12,106 nucleotides of DNA from an uncultured bacterium (lineage in GTDB: Bacteria > Patescibacteriota > Minisyncoccia > CAIUEV01): the NCBI GenBank assembly GCA_903898335.1, contig CAIUEV010000048.1:1-12106 (forward strand), in the 5' to 3' direction. Below the pieces are notes generated by a model that did no database searches, was not told the origin of the DNA, and saw only the letters and a list, made by a program, of their open reading frames with translations. Below, piece by piece: positions 4,599 through 12,106 of this stretch (within the stretch, counting starts at the first letter, position 1; each line of letters starts with the position of its first letter). Position numbers and translations under genes: made by a program.

Positions 4599-6285
4599 TT
4601 ACGACAACTGGTCAAAAGAAGAGCTTGTAAAAGAGCTGCGACGTATCAAGGAAACCAAGTACGGACTTGTTTGGCATCGAGACTTACCTGAAGAAAAGAT
4701 TGATGTCCTTATCAATCCAGACGCGGCAACGCCCAATGAGATGTTTCCGAATGAGATGGCCGGAAAACCCTTCCCTGTACTCAAGGAAGTAAAGGGAAAG
4801 GAACTGAATGGAGTTAAAGACGCGCCGGTTAATCTTCTGATTGAGGGTGATAACTACCACTCTCTAGCTGTTTTAAACTTCACTCATCAAGAAGCTATTG
4901 ATCTGATATATATCGATCCTCCTTACAACACCGGTAATGACGATTTTATTTACAATGATCGAATTAAAAGCGACTACGTAAAGCGAGACGATCCGTTCCG
5001 GCATAGCAAGTGGCTCGCTTTCATGGAAAAGCGTCTGAAGCTTGCAAAAAATCTCTTGAAAAAAGAGGGTGTAATTTTTATTAGCATAGATGATAACGAG
5101 TTTGCACAATTAAAACTCCTCTCGGATGAGATTTTCGGAGAAGGTAATTTTGTGATTGACGCGATATGGAATTCTAGGAAGTCAGTTTCAAGCGACGCGA
5201 TTGTCTCACTAAACCACAATCACACGCTTATATATGCAAAGGACATTGAGGTATTGAGAGAGGCTGTAAGACATGGCGGCAAATTTAAGCTTCCTGCTCA
5301 AGAGGATAAATTCTCGAATCCTGATAATGATCCGCGGGGGCCTTGGGTTGCTGATCCGTTTGAAGCAGCCGGAGTACGAAAAAATCTATCGTATGCAATT
5401 AAGAATCCGAATACTGGCGAAGTTTATTATCCCGTTAAGGGTCGTCACTGGGCGGTTCTTGAGGATGAGTATTTTAGATTGCTTAAAGATAACAGAATAG
5501 TCTTTGGTAAGAACGGCAAAGGCAAACCTTCGCGTAAGCGTTTTTTGAGCGACGCAATGGAAAAAGGTTTGACTCCCAAATCTATTTGGGACGATGTTGG
5601 CACAACGACAAACGGCACTCAAGAACTGGAAGATATTTTGGGTGAAAAGAAATTCAATAATCCGAAACCCGTCTCATTAATTCGAAGAATTTTGCAATTA
5701 GCCTCCGATAAAGACAGTATCGTTCTCGATTTCATGGCTGGCTCCGGCACGACTGGTCACGCTGTTTTGGAAGCCAATAAGGAAGATGGCGGTAGTCGTC
5801 AATTTATTCTTTGCACAAATAACGAAAACAATATTTGTTCGGATGTCTGCTATCCACGTCTTAGAAATGTCATTAAGGGATACAAAACTCTGAACGGAGA
5901 GAAGGAATCAGGACTTGGCGGCAATCTCAAGTACTACACTTGCGACTTCGTAGAGGCAGAGCCAACGGATCGCAATAAGCGTAAGTTAGTAAATGAATCG
6001 ACCGAGATGCTTTGCATCAAGGAAAAGGCTTTCGAGCTGGTCCAAGACGAAGGCGACTTTAAGATTTTTAAAAACCACGACAAGTATCTTGGCATTGTCT
6101 TTCACGAAGATGTCATCGAGGATTTCAAGAAGGCAATAAATAAAATCAAAGGCCATTTTAATACCTACGTCTTTTCTCTTGGCGACGATCCGCACGAGAA
6201 ACTATTTGCGGACGTCAAGGGTAAGGTAACCCTTTGTGCCATTCCCGAAGTAATCCTGAAGGTGTATAGGGAGATTTTCAAATAA
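4582..6285 (+). CDS. mod: Type III restriction-modification DNA methyltransferase (Mod)
   Basis: The frame is open from 4507, but I chose the ATG at 4582 (567 aa) because it begins MAKKINYDNWSKEELVKEL and overlaps the previous gene only slightly. The catalytic motif DPPY is at residues 112-115 (context LIYIDPPYNTGNDDF) and the AdoMet-binding motif DFMAGSG at 383-389. This order (DPPY first, FxGxG last) is that of beta-class amino-methyltransferases, to which Type III Mod and many stand-alone N6-adenine enzymes belong. The region between the motifs (about 150-370) should hold the target-recognition domain. A Mod role is supported by the Res gene that starts four bases after its stop. It methylates the host's recognition sites and supplies sequence specificity to the complex. 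Both catalytic motifs are intact. Confidence 0.93.
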   Translation: MAKKINYDNWSKEELVKELRRIKETKYGLVWHRDLPEEKIDVLINPDAATPNEMFPNEMAGKPFPVLKEVKGKELNGVKDAPVNLLIEGDNYHSLAVLNFTHQEAIDLIYIDPPYNTGNDDFIYNDRIKSDYVKRDDPFRHSKWLAFMEKRLKLAKNLLKKEGVIFISIDDNEFAQLKLLSDEIFGEGNFVIDAIWNSRKSVSSDAIVSLNHNHTLIYAKDIEVLREAVRHGGKFKLPAQEDKFSNPDNDPRGPWVADPFEAAGVRKNLSYAIKNPNTGEVYYPVKGRHWAVLEDEYFRLLKDNRIVFGKNGKGKPSRKRFLSDAMEKGLTPKSIWDDVGTTTNGTQELEDILGEKKFNNPKPVSLIRRILQLASDKDSIVLDFMAGSGTTGHAVLEANKEDGGSRQFILCTNNENNICSDVCYPRLRNVIKGYKTLNGEKESGLGGNLKYYTCDFVEAEPTDRNKRKLVNESTEMLCIKEKAFELVQDEGDFKIFKNHDKYLGIVFHEDVIEDFKKAINKIKGHFNTYVFSLGDDPHEKLFADVKGKVTLCAIPEVILKVYREIFK

Positions 6286-6289
6286 ACGT

Positions 6290-8524
6290 ATGTGGATAGA
6301 ATTCAAAAATTATCAAGAAAAAGCGATCGTAAAGTTGAAACAAGAAGTCAACGAGCTTTTAGATACAGGGGAAAATAAAATCTGTATTTTTAAAGCCCCG
6401 ACCGGCTCAGGTAAGACGCTTATGATGGCGGAGTTTTTGAAGCGTCTTATTGACTCGCGCATTGATGGCAAGAAATTCGCTTTCGTATGGATTGCAGTTA
6501 ATAAGCTCCATGACCAGAGTCGCAATAGCCTGAAAAAATACTATGACCAATTCGGTGTCGGCCTTAAGTGCTCATACTTCTCTGACCTAGATGATCGTAA
6601 AATTGCCGAGAATGAAATCTTGTTTTTAAACTGGGCAAGCATAAACAAAAAAGAGAATGTTTATGTGCGCGAGAACGAACGCGATAACAACCTTTCCAGC
6701 ATTATTGCCCGAACAAAAGAGGAAGGCCGGACTGTTATTCTCATTATCGATGAAAGTCACCGAAACGCAGAGACTGAACGCTCGAAGGAATTGATCGAGG
6801 ACATCGGACCGAAAATCACGATCGAGGTTTCCGCAACCCCTCAGCTAAAAGGTGTGTTCCGTGGCGTTGAGGTAGAGCTTAAGGAGGTTAAGGAAGAAGG
6901 GATGATCAAGAAAGAAATCGTCATCAATCCCGGCTTTGAAAGCTACAAGCTCGACAAGAAACTTGCAGATAAAACAGCAGACGAAATTGTCGTAGAGGCC
7001 GGATTAAAGAGACGTGCTGAATTGGCCAAGCTATACGAGGAGGAAGGGTCGGATGTGAATCCTCTCATGCTTATCCAAATTCCGGATTCGCGTGGAGGTT
7101 TGGATAAAAAGGATTCCGTCATACAGCTTCTGGCTAAGTACGGCATCACTACTGAGAATGGTCGCCTAGCGATTTATCTGTCCGACAAAGACAATAAAGT
7201 AAATCTGGAGAATATCGAAAAGAACGAGAACGAAGTGGAGGTCATGATCTTCAAACAAGCCATTGCGGTTGGTTGGGATTGTCCTCGCGCGGCCATCTTG
7301 GTCCTATTCCGCGAGTGGAAAAGCATGGTGTTCTCTATTCAGACCATTGGCCGAATTATGCGTATGCCAGAGCACCATCACTATAAAAATCCTGATTTAA
7401 ATCTTGGCTACGTGTTTACCAGTCTGAGCGATATTGGTATTGCCGAAGACATCGCCAAAGAGTACATAACGGTTTTTGAAGGAGAACGTCGAGATGATTA
7501 TAAAGATATTGATCTTATCTCATATCACTCAAAGCGTTTCCGCGAAGAAACTCGATTGTCATCTGACTTCGGGCCGCTTTTCATGCAGGCTGCAGAAGAA
7601 TTAAAGTTGAAGGATCGGATATCTCTTAAGCACAGCATTGTTGATACAAAACTCATTGCGAGTGGCCGAATTACGGATGTAGACAAAGAGACCAAAAGTA
7701 TCGATAAGAAAGGTACTCTGGATATCCCAAAGAATGAGGTTGAGTTGCAAAATGCTTTTGACTATTTTGCTCGTGAAAATCTAACCCCATTTGCACCTGA
7801 GCTTCGATCGATCAAGCGTATCAATGATTCGATTTACCGGTTCTTTGATAAGAAATTCAAGATGGGCGTGGACGATTGGGCAAAGGTTCAGGCCATCGTT
7901 CTTGCAGAAGAAAACCGCCAGGCAGTCATAGACGTCATTAATCGTGCAAAAGAGCTTTACCAGGATGTTGTCGGCCGGGGCAAGCATGAGCTGGTTGAGA
8001 ACGATGAGCCTTGGAATGTGCCGCGAACGATAAATTACAATCTCACTTTTGTTAAAAAAGACTATAAGAAGTCAATTATTCAACCCTACTACGCAAAAAC
8101 CAAAGGCTCAAATAATCTTGCCTTGTTCGAAGAGGATAGCGATGTTGAAGTAGCGTTCATTGACTCACTGGAAAAATCGAAGTCCGTTATGTGGTGGTTT
8201 AAGAACGGCAAGAGTGACTCTACCTATTTTGCCGTTCCTTACACAGAGAATGGTGTAGAGAAAGCTTTTTACGTCGACTTCATCGTAATGTTTAAAGACG
8301 GCCAGGTAGGGTTATTTGACACCAAGGGAGGTATTTACGCTCAAACTGCTAAGGGCCGTGCAGAAGGATTGCAGGTTTATATCAAGAAGCAAAACAAAGC
8401 CGGTAAAAAACTCTTTGGCGGCATTGTTGTGAAAGATAAAAACAGTTGGCGCATTAATTCCAAAGAGAAATACTCTTACGATCCGAACAATCTCAAGGAT
8501 TGGGAATTTTTGGATTTAGGATAA
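6290..8524 (+). CDS. res: Type III restriction enzyme subunit (Res), helicase-nuclease
   Basis: The 744-aa protein is a superfamily 2 ATPase with a C-terminal nuclease. It shows an N-terminal YQEKAI (Q-like motif), Walker A APTGSGKT (36-43), DESH (154-157), SATPQ after it (motif III), and QTIGRIMR (351-358, motif VI). Near the C-terminus, D663 in VDFIVMF and DTK (677-679) form a PD-(D/E)xK pattern, with Asp in place of the more usual Glu. Res uses ATP with Mod to find two unmethylated sites and cut beside one. At 744 aa it is shorter than classical Res subunits such as EcoP15I (about 970 aa). All core motifs are present, so it is probably a compact version and not a truncation. It is co-transcribed with mod. 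Confidence 0.9.
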   Translation: MWIEFKNYQEKAIVKLKQEVNELLDTGENKICIFKAPTGSGKTLMMAEFLKRLIDSRIDGKKFAFVWIAVNKLHDQSRNSLKKYYDQFGVGLKCSYFSDLDDRKIAENEILFLNWASINKKENVYVRENERDNNLSSIIARTKEEGRTVILIIDESHRNAETERSKELIEDIGPKITIEVSATPQLKGVFRGVEVELKEVKEEGMIKKEIVINPGFESYKLDKKLADKTADEIVVEAGLKRRAELAKLYEEEGSDVNPLMLIQIPDSRGGLDKKDSVIQLLAKYGITTENGRLAIYLSDKDNKVNLENIEKNENEVEVMIFKQAIAVGWDCPRAAILVLFREWKSMVFSIQTIGRIMRMPEHHHYKNPDLNLGYVFTSLSDIGIAEDIAKEYITVFEGERRDDYKDIDLISYHSKRFREETRLSSDFGPLFMQAAEELKLKDRISLKHSIVDTKLIASGRITDVDKETKSIDKKGTLDIPKNEVELQNAFDYFARENLTPFAPELRSIKRINDSIYRFFDKKFKMGVDDWAKVQAIVLAEENRQAVIDVINRAKELYQDVVGRGKHELVENDEPWNVPRTINYNLTFVKKDYKKSIIQPYYAKTKGSNNLALFEEDSDVEVAFIDSLEKSKSVMWWFKNGKSDSTYFAVPYTENGVEKAFYVDFIVMFKDGQVGLFDTKGGIYAQTAKGRAEGLQVYIKKQNKAGKKLFGGIVVKDKNSWRINSKEKYSYDPNNLKDWEFLDLG

Positions 8525-8564
8525 ACAATTTCCAAGTTTGAAGATGTAGTGAAAAAGTAAAAAT

Positions 8565-11500
8565 ATGGCTGAAGAATTAAAATTCAAATTTCTAAAAGAT
8601 GCACCACTTGGAAATGGCCAAGACGGAGTTTTTGGTTTCTATCACAATAATGTTGCGCCAGCCCTAAAAGAAATATTGGAGAACGATTCTTGTGTTCATA
8701 CCATCGGGCTTTTTAGTAAATGGGGTACGGGCAAAAGCACCATCATCGAGATGATTCGACATGATCTAGGTAACCCCATGTTTGTATTTGATGCATGGAA
8801 GTATCAAGAAGACTCACTACGAAGAATCTTCTTAATTGAATTAGCCAACTTTCTTATTGATCAAAAACAACTTCAGCCCGAAGACAAAAAAATTCTTGAC
8901 CCCCTTTATAAATCAATCGAAGAGAGTCATGAAGTAACCACTTCAGAAAACCCCACGATTGCCGTTAGTTGGTTTAAAAAGATACGGTTATTTTTAAAAA
9001 TCAATTGGCTCTTAGTCTTGGCTCTAGCGTTACTTATTGTTTGGATCGTTCTCAACCTAGTATTCAAAAATGGCAATTTAGTTATTCAAACCATTAAAGA
9101 CTTTACGGCCGTCATCGCTTCGTTTTCCATACTGGCACTTTTCTTTAAACCATTATTCGAGAAAATCTGGGAACGTTCGGTTGAAAAGTTTTTATCATCT
9201 CTCAATCCACTATCGACTATTAAGACAAAAGTGGAAAAGGAAGAACGGTTGAATTCCCCGGAGCAATTTGAGGCTTTATTTAGGCAGATACTCAAAAAAG
9301 TAAACAAAAAAGTCGTTATAGTTTTTGATAATATCGATCGTGTCCAAGGTGATGCAGCAATAAAAATCCTGTCAGCGATTAAAACTTTTCTTGACCCGGC
9401 TGGTGTTCCCGGTCTTGTTTTCATAGTTCCTTGCGATTCGGAAGCTATTATCAGCCAGATTAAGAGCTTCTATGGTGGCCAGGATAATGAGGGCTTTGAT
9501 CCCTCTGAGTATCTTAGAAAATTATTCAATGTTGTAATTTGGACACCAGAGTTTATCGAGGCCGATCTTCACGCCTATATCAAAAAATTAATAAATGATA
9601 CAGGAGAAATTAAAAGTCTTCTGCGGGGCCAAGATTCGGAAGATATTGTTTACGTAATCAGCAGTGCTTTTTCTAATAACCCTCGCGAGATAAAACAGTT
9701 TATAAACAATTTAATTGCGGCATTGGTGCTCGCTTCTAAAACTGAAGTTTGGCAAAGAATTAAAGACAACATTGCCTATCTCGCAAAGGTGTTGGTATTA
9801 AGACAAAAGTTTACATCTGCCTACCACCGATTACGTGATAAATGGTTTGAGCCTGAAAGCATAATCAAAGATAGTGATTCACCGGATTTAAGGAATTTCA
9901 TGCTGAATACCAGTCGCATTACGGTTTCTAACGCTCGGCCATTTATTTATTTCAAAGAGCCAACAATCTATCAATCTCTTACGAATTCAGAAGAGATGGT
10001 TCTAAATCTTGCCGAAGGCAATAAAGATAAATTTAAAGAGCTTGCAAACGCAGAAACCAATAAAGATCAGCTTATAGATTTTGTCCGGCATTTATTACGT
10101 GAATACAGAAGCCAGAAAGAGATACTGTTTAAAATCTTCACAACCCACCTGGAAGCCTTCCACGAACTGGGAATTACACCTTCGGCGAAGGTTTATTATG
10201 AATCTCTTGCGCGTGTTTTAGATGCCGATCTTTGGCAATTTTTCCCCCAACTACCAACTAATTTAATCTTTTCCGACCTTCTTATTAAGCAAGAGTTAGA
10301 TAGTCAATTCCGCGCACCTTTAATCAAGCGTTACGTCCTGGCTGTTGGAGCCGAAGATCTCCGTAAGCCAGCAATGCTAGCCACACTGAAGGATATTCTT
10401 ACAAATTTAAAGAACCAGAATTCTCTCATCGTAGACGAGGACAAAACTCAGCTTGTTAAATTTATAGAAGAACATTTTTCAACAAACTTTGAAGTTGTTT
10501 CTATATTCACGACACCTGAGGAACAACTGGCTTTTATCTCTCCACAGGCCTTTGATAAATTTATTGCAAATCTTAACCGTGACAGCCTGTCGGGGCAGGT
10601 GGAAATTATTAAACAATTTAAAGAGTATATTACCAAGAAGAATAAATTTGGCGTAATTCTGCAGAAAATTACTGAACTAATAAACAAAGAGACCACCGAA
10701 AGTCCCGATTACCGAGCAGAGAAAGAAACCTTATTCGCTACATGTGGGAGTATATTCAGCGAATTTCAGGAGCAATTTAAAGCCACTAACGATGACATTA
10801 AGATTCAGCTGACTAAAAACTTCATTCAAGCCTTCACTAGCATTGGAGCTTGGGATAACCGCACCGGCATGGTTAATAATTTACGGTGGATTAGTTTCTA
10901 CGCTCCGGAAGCACAAAAAAATGAGCTCGTATCACAAATTACCAGCTATTTCCAAAATGCTAGTGCTGCAAAGATCGGAGTAGTTTTTGACTACTGGAAA
11001 AAAGAATCTGCTGAAAAGTTTCTTTCTACCTACTTCAAGCCATTACTCTCTCGCGGCATGAGCGATGATGCAATACTTGAGGTTGTATATAAGAAGGCGG
11101 ACAAAGACAAAAAAGCTGAATTGCTTCAGAATCTCATCAACCAAAAAGGGGCAAACAGTTTGGGCTTTATTAAAGGTTTAGCTGATAATTTACCAGATCG
11201 ACCAGCGATAGTAGCAACCCTATTAACCAAGGTTACGTCACTTCCGTTCGGAGAGCAGGTCCAAGTCTACGAATACCTCCATGGTAAATTGAGTAAAAAT
11301 GATGCCATTGATCTAAAAGATCAAGCAGTCACTCAAATTAAAAATCTTATTAAAAACGATACCTTAGCCTCTCAAGACGCCGGATTCAATTTCTTAATCA
11401 AATCGGATTTCTTAGGGGAGGAGAAGAAGCGAGAAATTGCCAAGGAGATTTTGGATTGGCTCCGGCAACCTGGTAAGACCCTCACTTCGGCTCATCATTT

Positions 11501-11840
11501 TGCCCTCAAAACAGTCGCCAGCCTAGTTGAGATTATGCAGGAAACTCCAGTAAAGGATTTTGTTTACACGCTTTTTGACATGCTAAAGCAGGATCGGGAT
11601 AAAAACTCACTTCAAACAGCATTAGGCATCTTAGATGAGGTTAAACCGGCGTTCATTAACTACGAAAAAGATTTTAAAGATTTGTTAGCCCGTTTGAAAG
11701 ACTGGCCCGAAAATGAAAACAAGACTTTGGTTATAGAGCGTATTCAAAATCTCAAAGCTTCAAGTCCTAAAAAAGAAGAGAAAGATTTTTGGAAAGAAGT
11801 AGAATCATTAACCGTTAAAAAAGAATCGGTTAGTGTTTAG
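8565..11840 (+). CDS. KAP-family membrane P-loop NTPase with a long helical C-terminus
   Basis: The 1091-aa protein begins with a KAP-type P-loop domain. Walker A GLFSKWGTGKST is at 48-59 and the KAP-typical FDAWKYQ at 75-81. Two transmembrane segments are inserted in the NTPase domain (about 147-168 and 179-196). Walker B VVIVFDNIDRV is at 250-260, followed by a sensor-like NPREIKQFINNL region near 375-390. KAP NTPases are membrane-associated STAND-like ATPases; PifA of the F plasmid, which blocks phage T7, belongs to this group. The remaining roughly 650 residues are charged and helical, with no recognised domain, and may be a sensor or scaffold of helical repeats. The gene follows res by 40 bases, with no terminator seen between them and no clear ribosome-binding site. 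The likely role is phage exclusion together with, or beside, the Type III system. Confidence 0.88.
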   Translation: MAEELKFKFLKDAPLGNGQDGVFGFYHNNVAPALKEILENDSCVHTIGLFSKWGTGKSTIIEMIRHDLGNPMFVFDAWKYQEDSLRRIFLIELANFLIDQKQLQPEDKKILDPLYKSIEESHEVTTSENPTIAVSWFKKIRLFLKINWLLVLALALLIVWIVLNLVFKNGNLVIQTIKDFTAVIASFSILALFFKPLFEKIWERSVEKFLSSLNPLSTIKTKVEKEERLNSPEQFEALFRQILKKVNKKVVIVFDNIDRVQGDAAIKILSAIKTFLDPAGVPGLVFIVPCDSEAIISQIKSFYGGQDNEGFDPSEYLRKLFNVVIWTPEFIEADLHAYIKKLINDTGEIKSLLRGQDSEDIVYVISSAFSNNPREIKQFINNLIAALVLASKTEVWQRIKDNIAYLAKVLVLRQKFTSAYHRLRDKWFEPESIIKDSDSPDLRNFMLNTSRITVSNARPFIYFKEPTIYQSLTNSEEMVLNLAEGNKDKFKELANAETNKDQLIDFVRHLLREYRSQKEILFKIFTTHLEAFHELGITPSAKVYYESLARVLDADLWQFFPQLPTNLIFSDLLIKQELDSQFRAPLIKRYVLAVGAEDLRKPAMLATLKDILTNLKNQNSLIVDEDKTQLVKFIEEHFSTNFEVVSIFTTPEEQLAFISPQAFDKFIANLNRDSLSGQVEIIKQFKEYITKKNKFGVILQKITELINKETTESPDYRAEKETLFATCGSIFSEFQEQFKATNDDIKIQLTKNFIQAFTSIGAWDNRTGMVNNLRWISFYAPEAQKNELVSQITSYFQNASAAKIGVVFDYWKKESAEKFLSTYFKPLLSRGMSDDAILEVVYKKADKDKKAELLQNLINQKGANSLGFIKGLADNLPDRPAIVATLLTKVTSLPFGEQVQVYEYLHGKLSKNDAIDLKDQAVTQIKNLIKNDTLASQDAGFNFLIKSDFLGEEKKREIAKEILDWLRQPGKTLTSAHHFALKTVASLVEIMQETPVKDFVYTLFDMLKQDRDKNSLQTALGILDEVKPAFINYEKDFKDLLARLKDWPENENKTLVIERIQNLKASSPKKEEKDFWKEVESLTVKKESVSV

Positions 11841-11973
11841 CCGTTTCCATCCACCTCATCGCTTCCTCGGTAAAAGGTTCCTCTCCCCGGAGCATTTTGA
11901 CGGCCGCGTCCATTTCGTAGGAGTGCCAACCGCTTAAAATAACGGTTCTAAGTTCTCGCACAGCTCGGAGCAA
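11830..11973 (-). CDS. Doubtful small frame or gene remnant
   Basis: The open frame runs back to 12036, but its upstream part reads through a GC-rich terminator stem and is unlikely to be translated. The credible part reads RELRTVILSGWHSYEMDAAV... and ends EEAMRWMETAKH. It could start at a TTG (11973) or at the GTG of VREL. No ribosome-binding site is visible. Its amino-acid pattern looks protein-like (Trp, Met, alternating charge), and its stop overlaps the convergent KAP gene by 11 bases. I do not recognise it. It may be the surviving end of a host gene cut by the element, or chance. Confidence 0.35.
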   Translation of the reverse strand: MLRAVRELRTVILSGWHSYEMDAAVKMLRGEEPFTEEAMRWMETAKH

Positions 11974-11981
11974 GATGAAAT

Positions 11982-12007
11982 CCGCCCGAAAGGGCGGTTT
12001 TCGTTTT
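11982..12007 (+). terminator. Intrinsic terminator after the R-M/KAP operon
   Basis: CCGCCC-GAAA-GGGCGG (11982-11997) is a perfect 6-bp GC stem with a GNRA loop followed by TTTTCGTTTT. It lies about 140 bases after the KAP stop on the same strand and is the only good plus-strand terminator in the right end. Confidence 0.8.
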
Positions 12008-12018
12008 GCGTAGGCGGA

Positions 12019-12040
12019 GGAAGTGAACGGTTTCACTTCC
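12019..12040. repeat. Perfect 9-bp hairpin
   Basis: GGAAGTGAA (12019-12027) and TTCACTTCC (12032-12040) pair perfectly around a CGGT loop. There is no T-run after it, so it is not a normal terminator. It stands just beyond the operon terminator and may be a protein-binding site or part of a larger structured region that continues outside the window. Confidence 0.55.
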
Positions 12041-12066
12041 GTCAGGATTCGAAAGGCGGAGCGTAA

Positions 12067-12084
12067 TCCGGTCAGCGGACCGGA
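12067..12084. repeat. Perfect 7-bp GC-rich hairpin
   Basis: TCCGGTC (12067-12073) and GACCGGA (12078-12084) pair around AGCG. With the hairpin at 12019-12040 and the terminator before it, this makes three stem-loops in about 100 bases at the right edge. I see no gene on either strand between about 11975 and 12106 that I can support. Confidence 0.5.
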
Positions 12085-12106
12085 TAGCGAGCCGGGGTCG
12101 AGGAAT

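Noticed and set aside
8525..8564. The gap between res and the KAP gene can be read as SKFEDVVKK plus stop, perhaps a remnant of another gene.
   Set aside because: Nine codons in a 40-base gap are not enough to claim a remnant.
9086..9424. A 112-codon minus-strand frame inside the KAP gene.
   Set aside because: It is opposite the conserved Walker B region of a clear coding frame and looks like a shadow of it.
12042..12052. CAGGATTCGAA, an 11-base match to the reverse complement of the tRNA T-arm, considered as the second att site.
   Set aside because: It is in inverted orientation relative to the tRNA copy and the match stops on both sides. Integration should leave direct repeats, so it is more likely chance.
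12093..12101. CGGGGTCGA shared with bases 19-27 at the left edge, considered as a flanking repeat.
   Set aside because: Only nine bases match, in GC-rich sequence with no extended similarity; too short to support an attachment site.
1..12106. CRISPR array or transposon terminal repeats.
   Set aside because: No regularly spaced repeats and no transposase gene were seen on either strand.

Overview
The window looks like an integrated mobile element, carrying a restriction/defence cargo, in a Patescibacteria (CPR)-type bacterium. That host assignment is an inference from three things: the style of large serine recombinase, a short chain of overlapping small genes including a SpoVG-like protein, and a tRNA gene that appears to be split by a group I intron. 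No marker gene fixes the taxon.

Left edge (1-180): the 3' part of an apparent group I intron, then the 3' exon of a tRNA (best fit tRNA-Asn) with encoded CCA and its own intrinsic terminator. A large serine recombinase gene on the minus strand (start 1712) has no stop before the tRNA. Its frame stays open antisense through the tRNA and intron and leaves the window at base 1. The copies of AGGTTCGAA in the tRNA T-arm and the recombinase 3' end make this a candidate attachment junction.

Minus-strand operon (4035 down to 1): a 66-aa small protein, a SpoVG-like protein, a winged-helix replication-type protein, a terminase-small-subunit-like HTH protein, a membrane-anchored extracytoplasmic protein and the recombinase. 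The genes overlap or nearly abut, apart from one gap of about 70-90 bases (3069-3154). A good sigma70-type promoter (4284-4313) drives this strand. Its leader of about 240 nt is packed with hairpins, and two of them look like intrinsic terminators lying before the first start codon.

Plus-strand operon (4389-11840): a divergent promoter (4340-4368) drives an excisionase/MerR-type HTH protein, a Type III DNA methyltransferase (Mod), a compact Type III restriction subunit (Res) and a 1091-aa membrane KAP-family P-loop NTPase with a long uncharacterised C-terminal region. Mod and Res should work as one methylation and ATP-dependent cleavage complex. The KAP protein follows Res by 40 nt and is probably part of the same defence unit.

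Right end (11841-12106): an intrinsic terminator, two further perfect hairpins and a short minus-strand frame of doubtful status. The right boundary of the element was not found.
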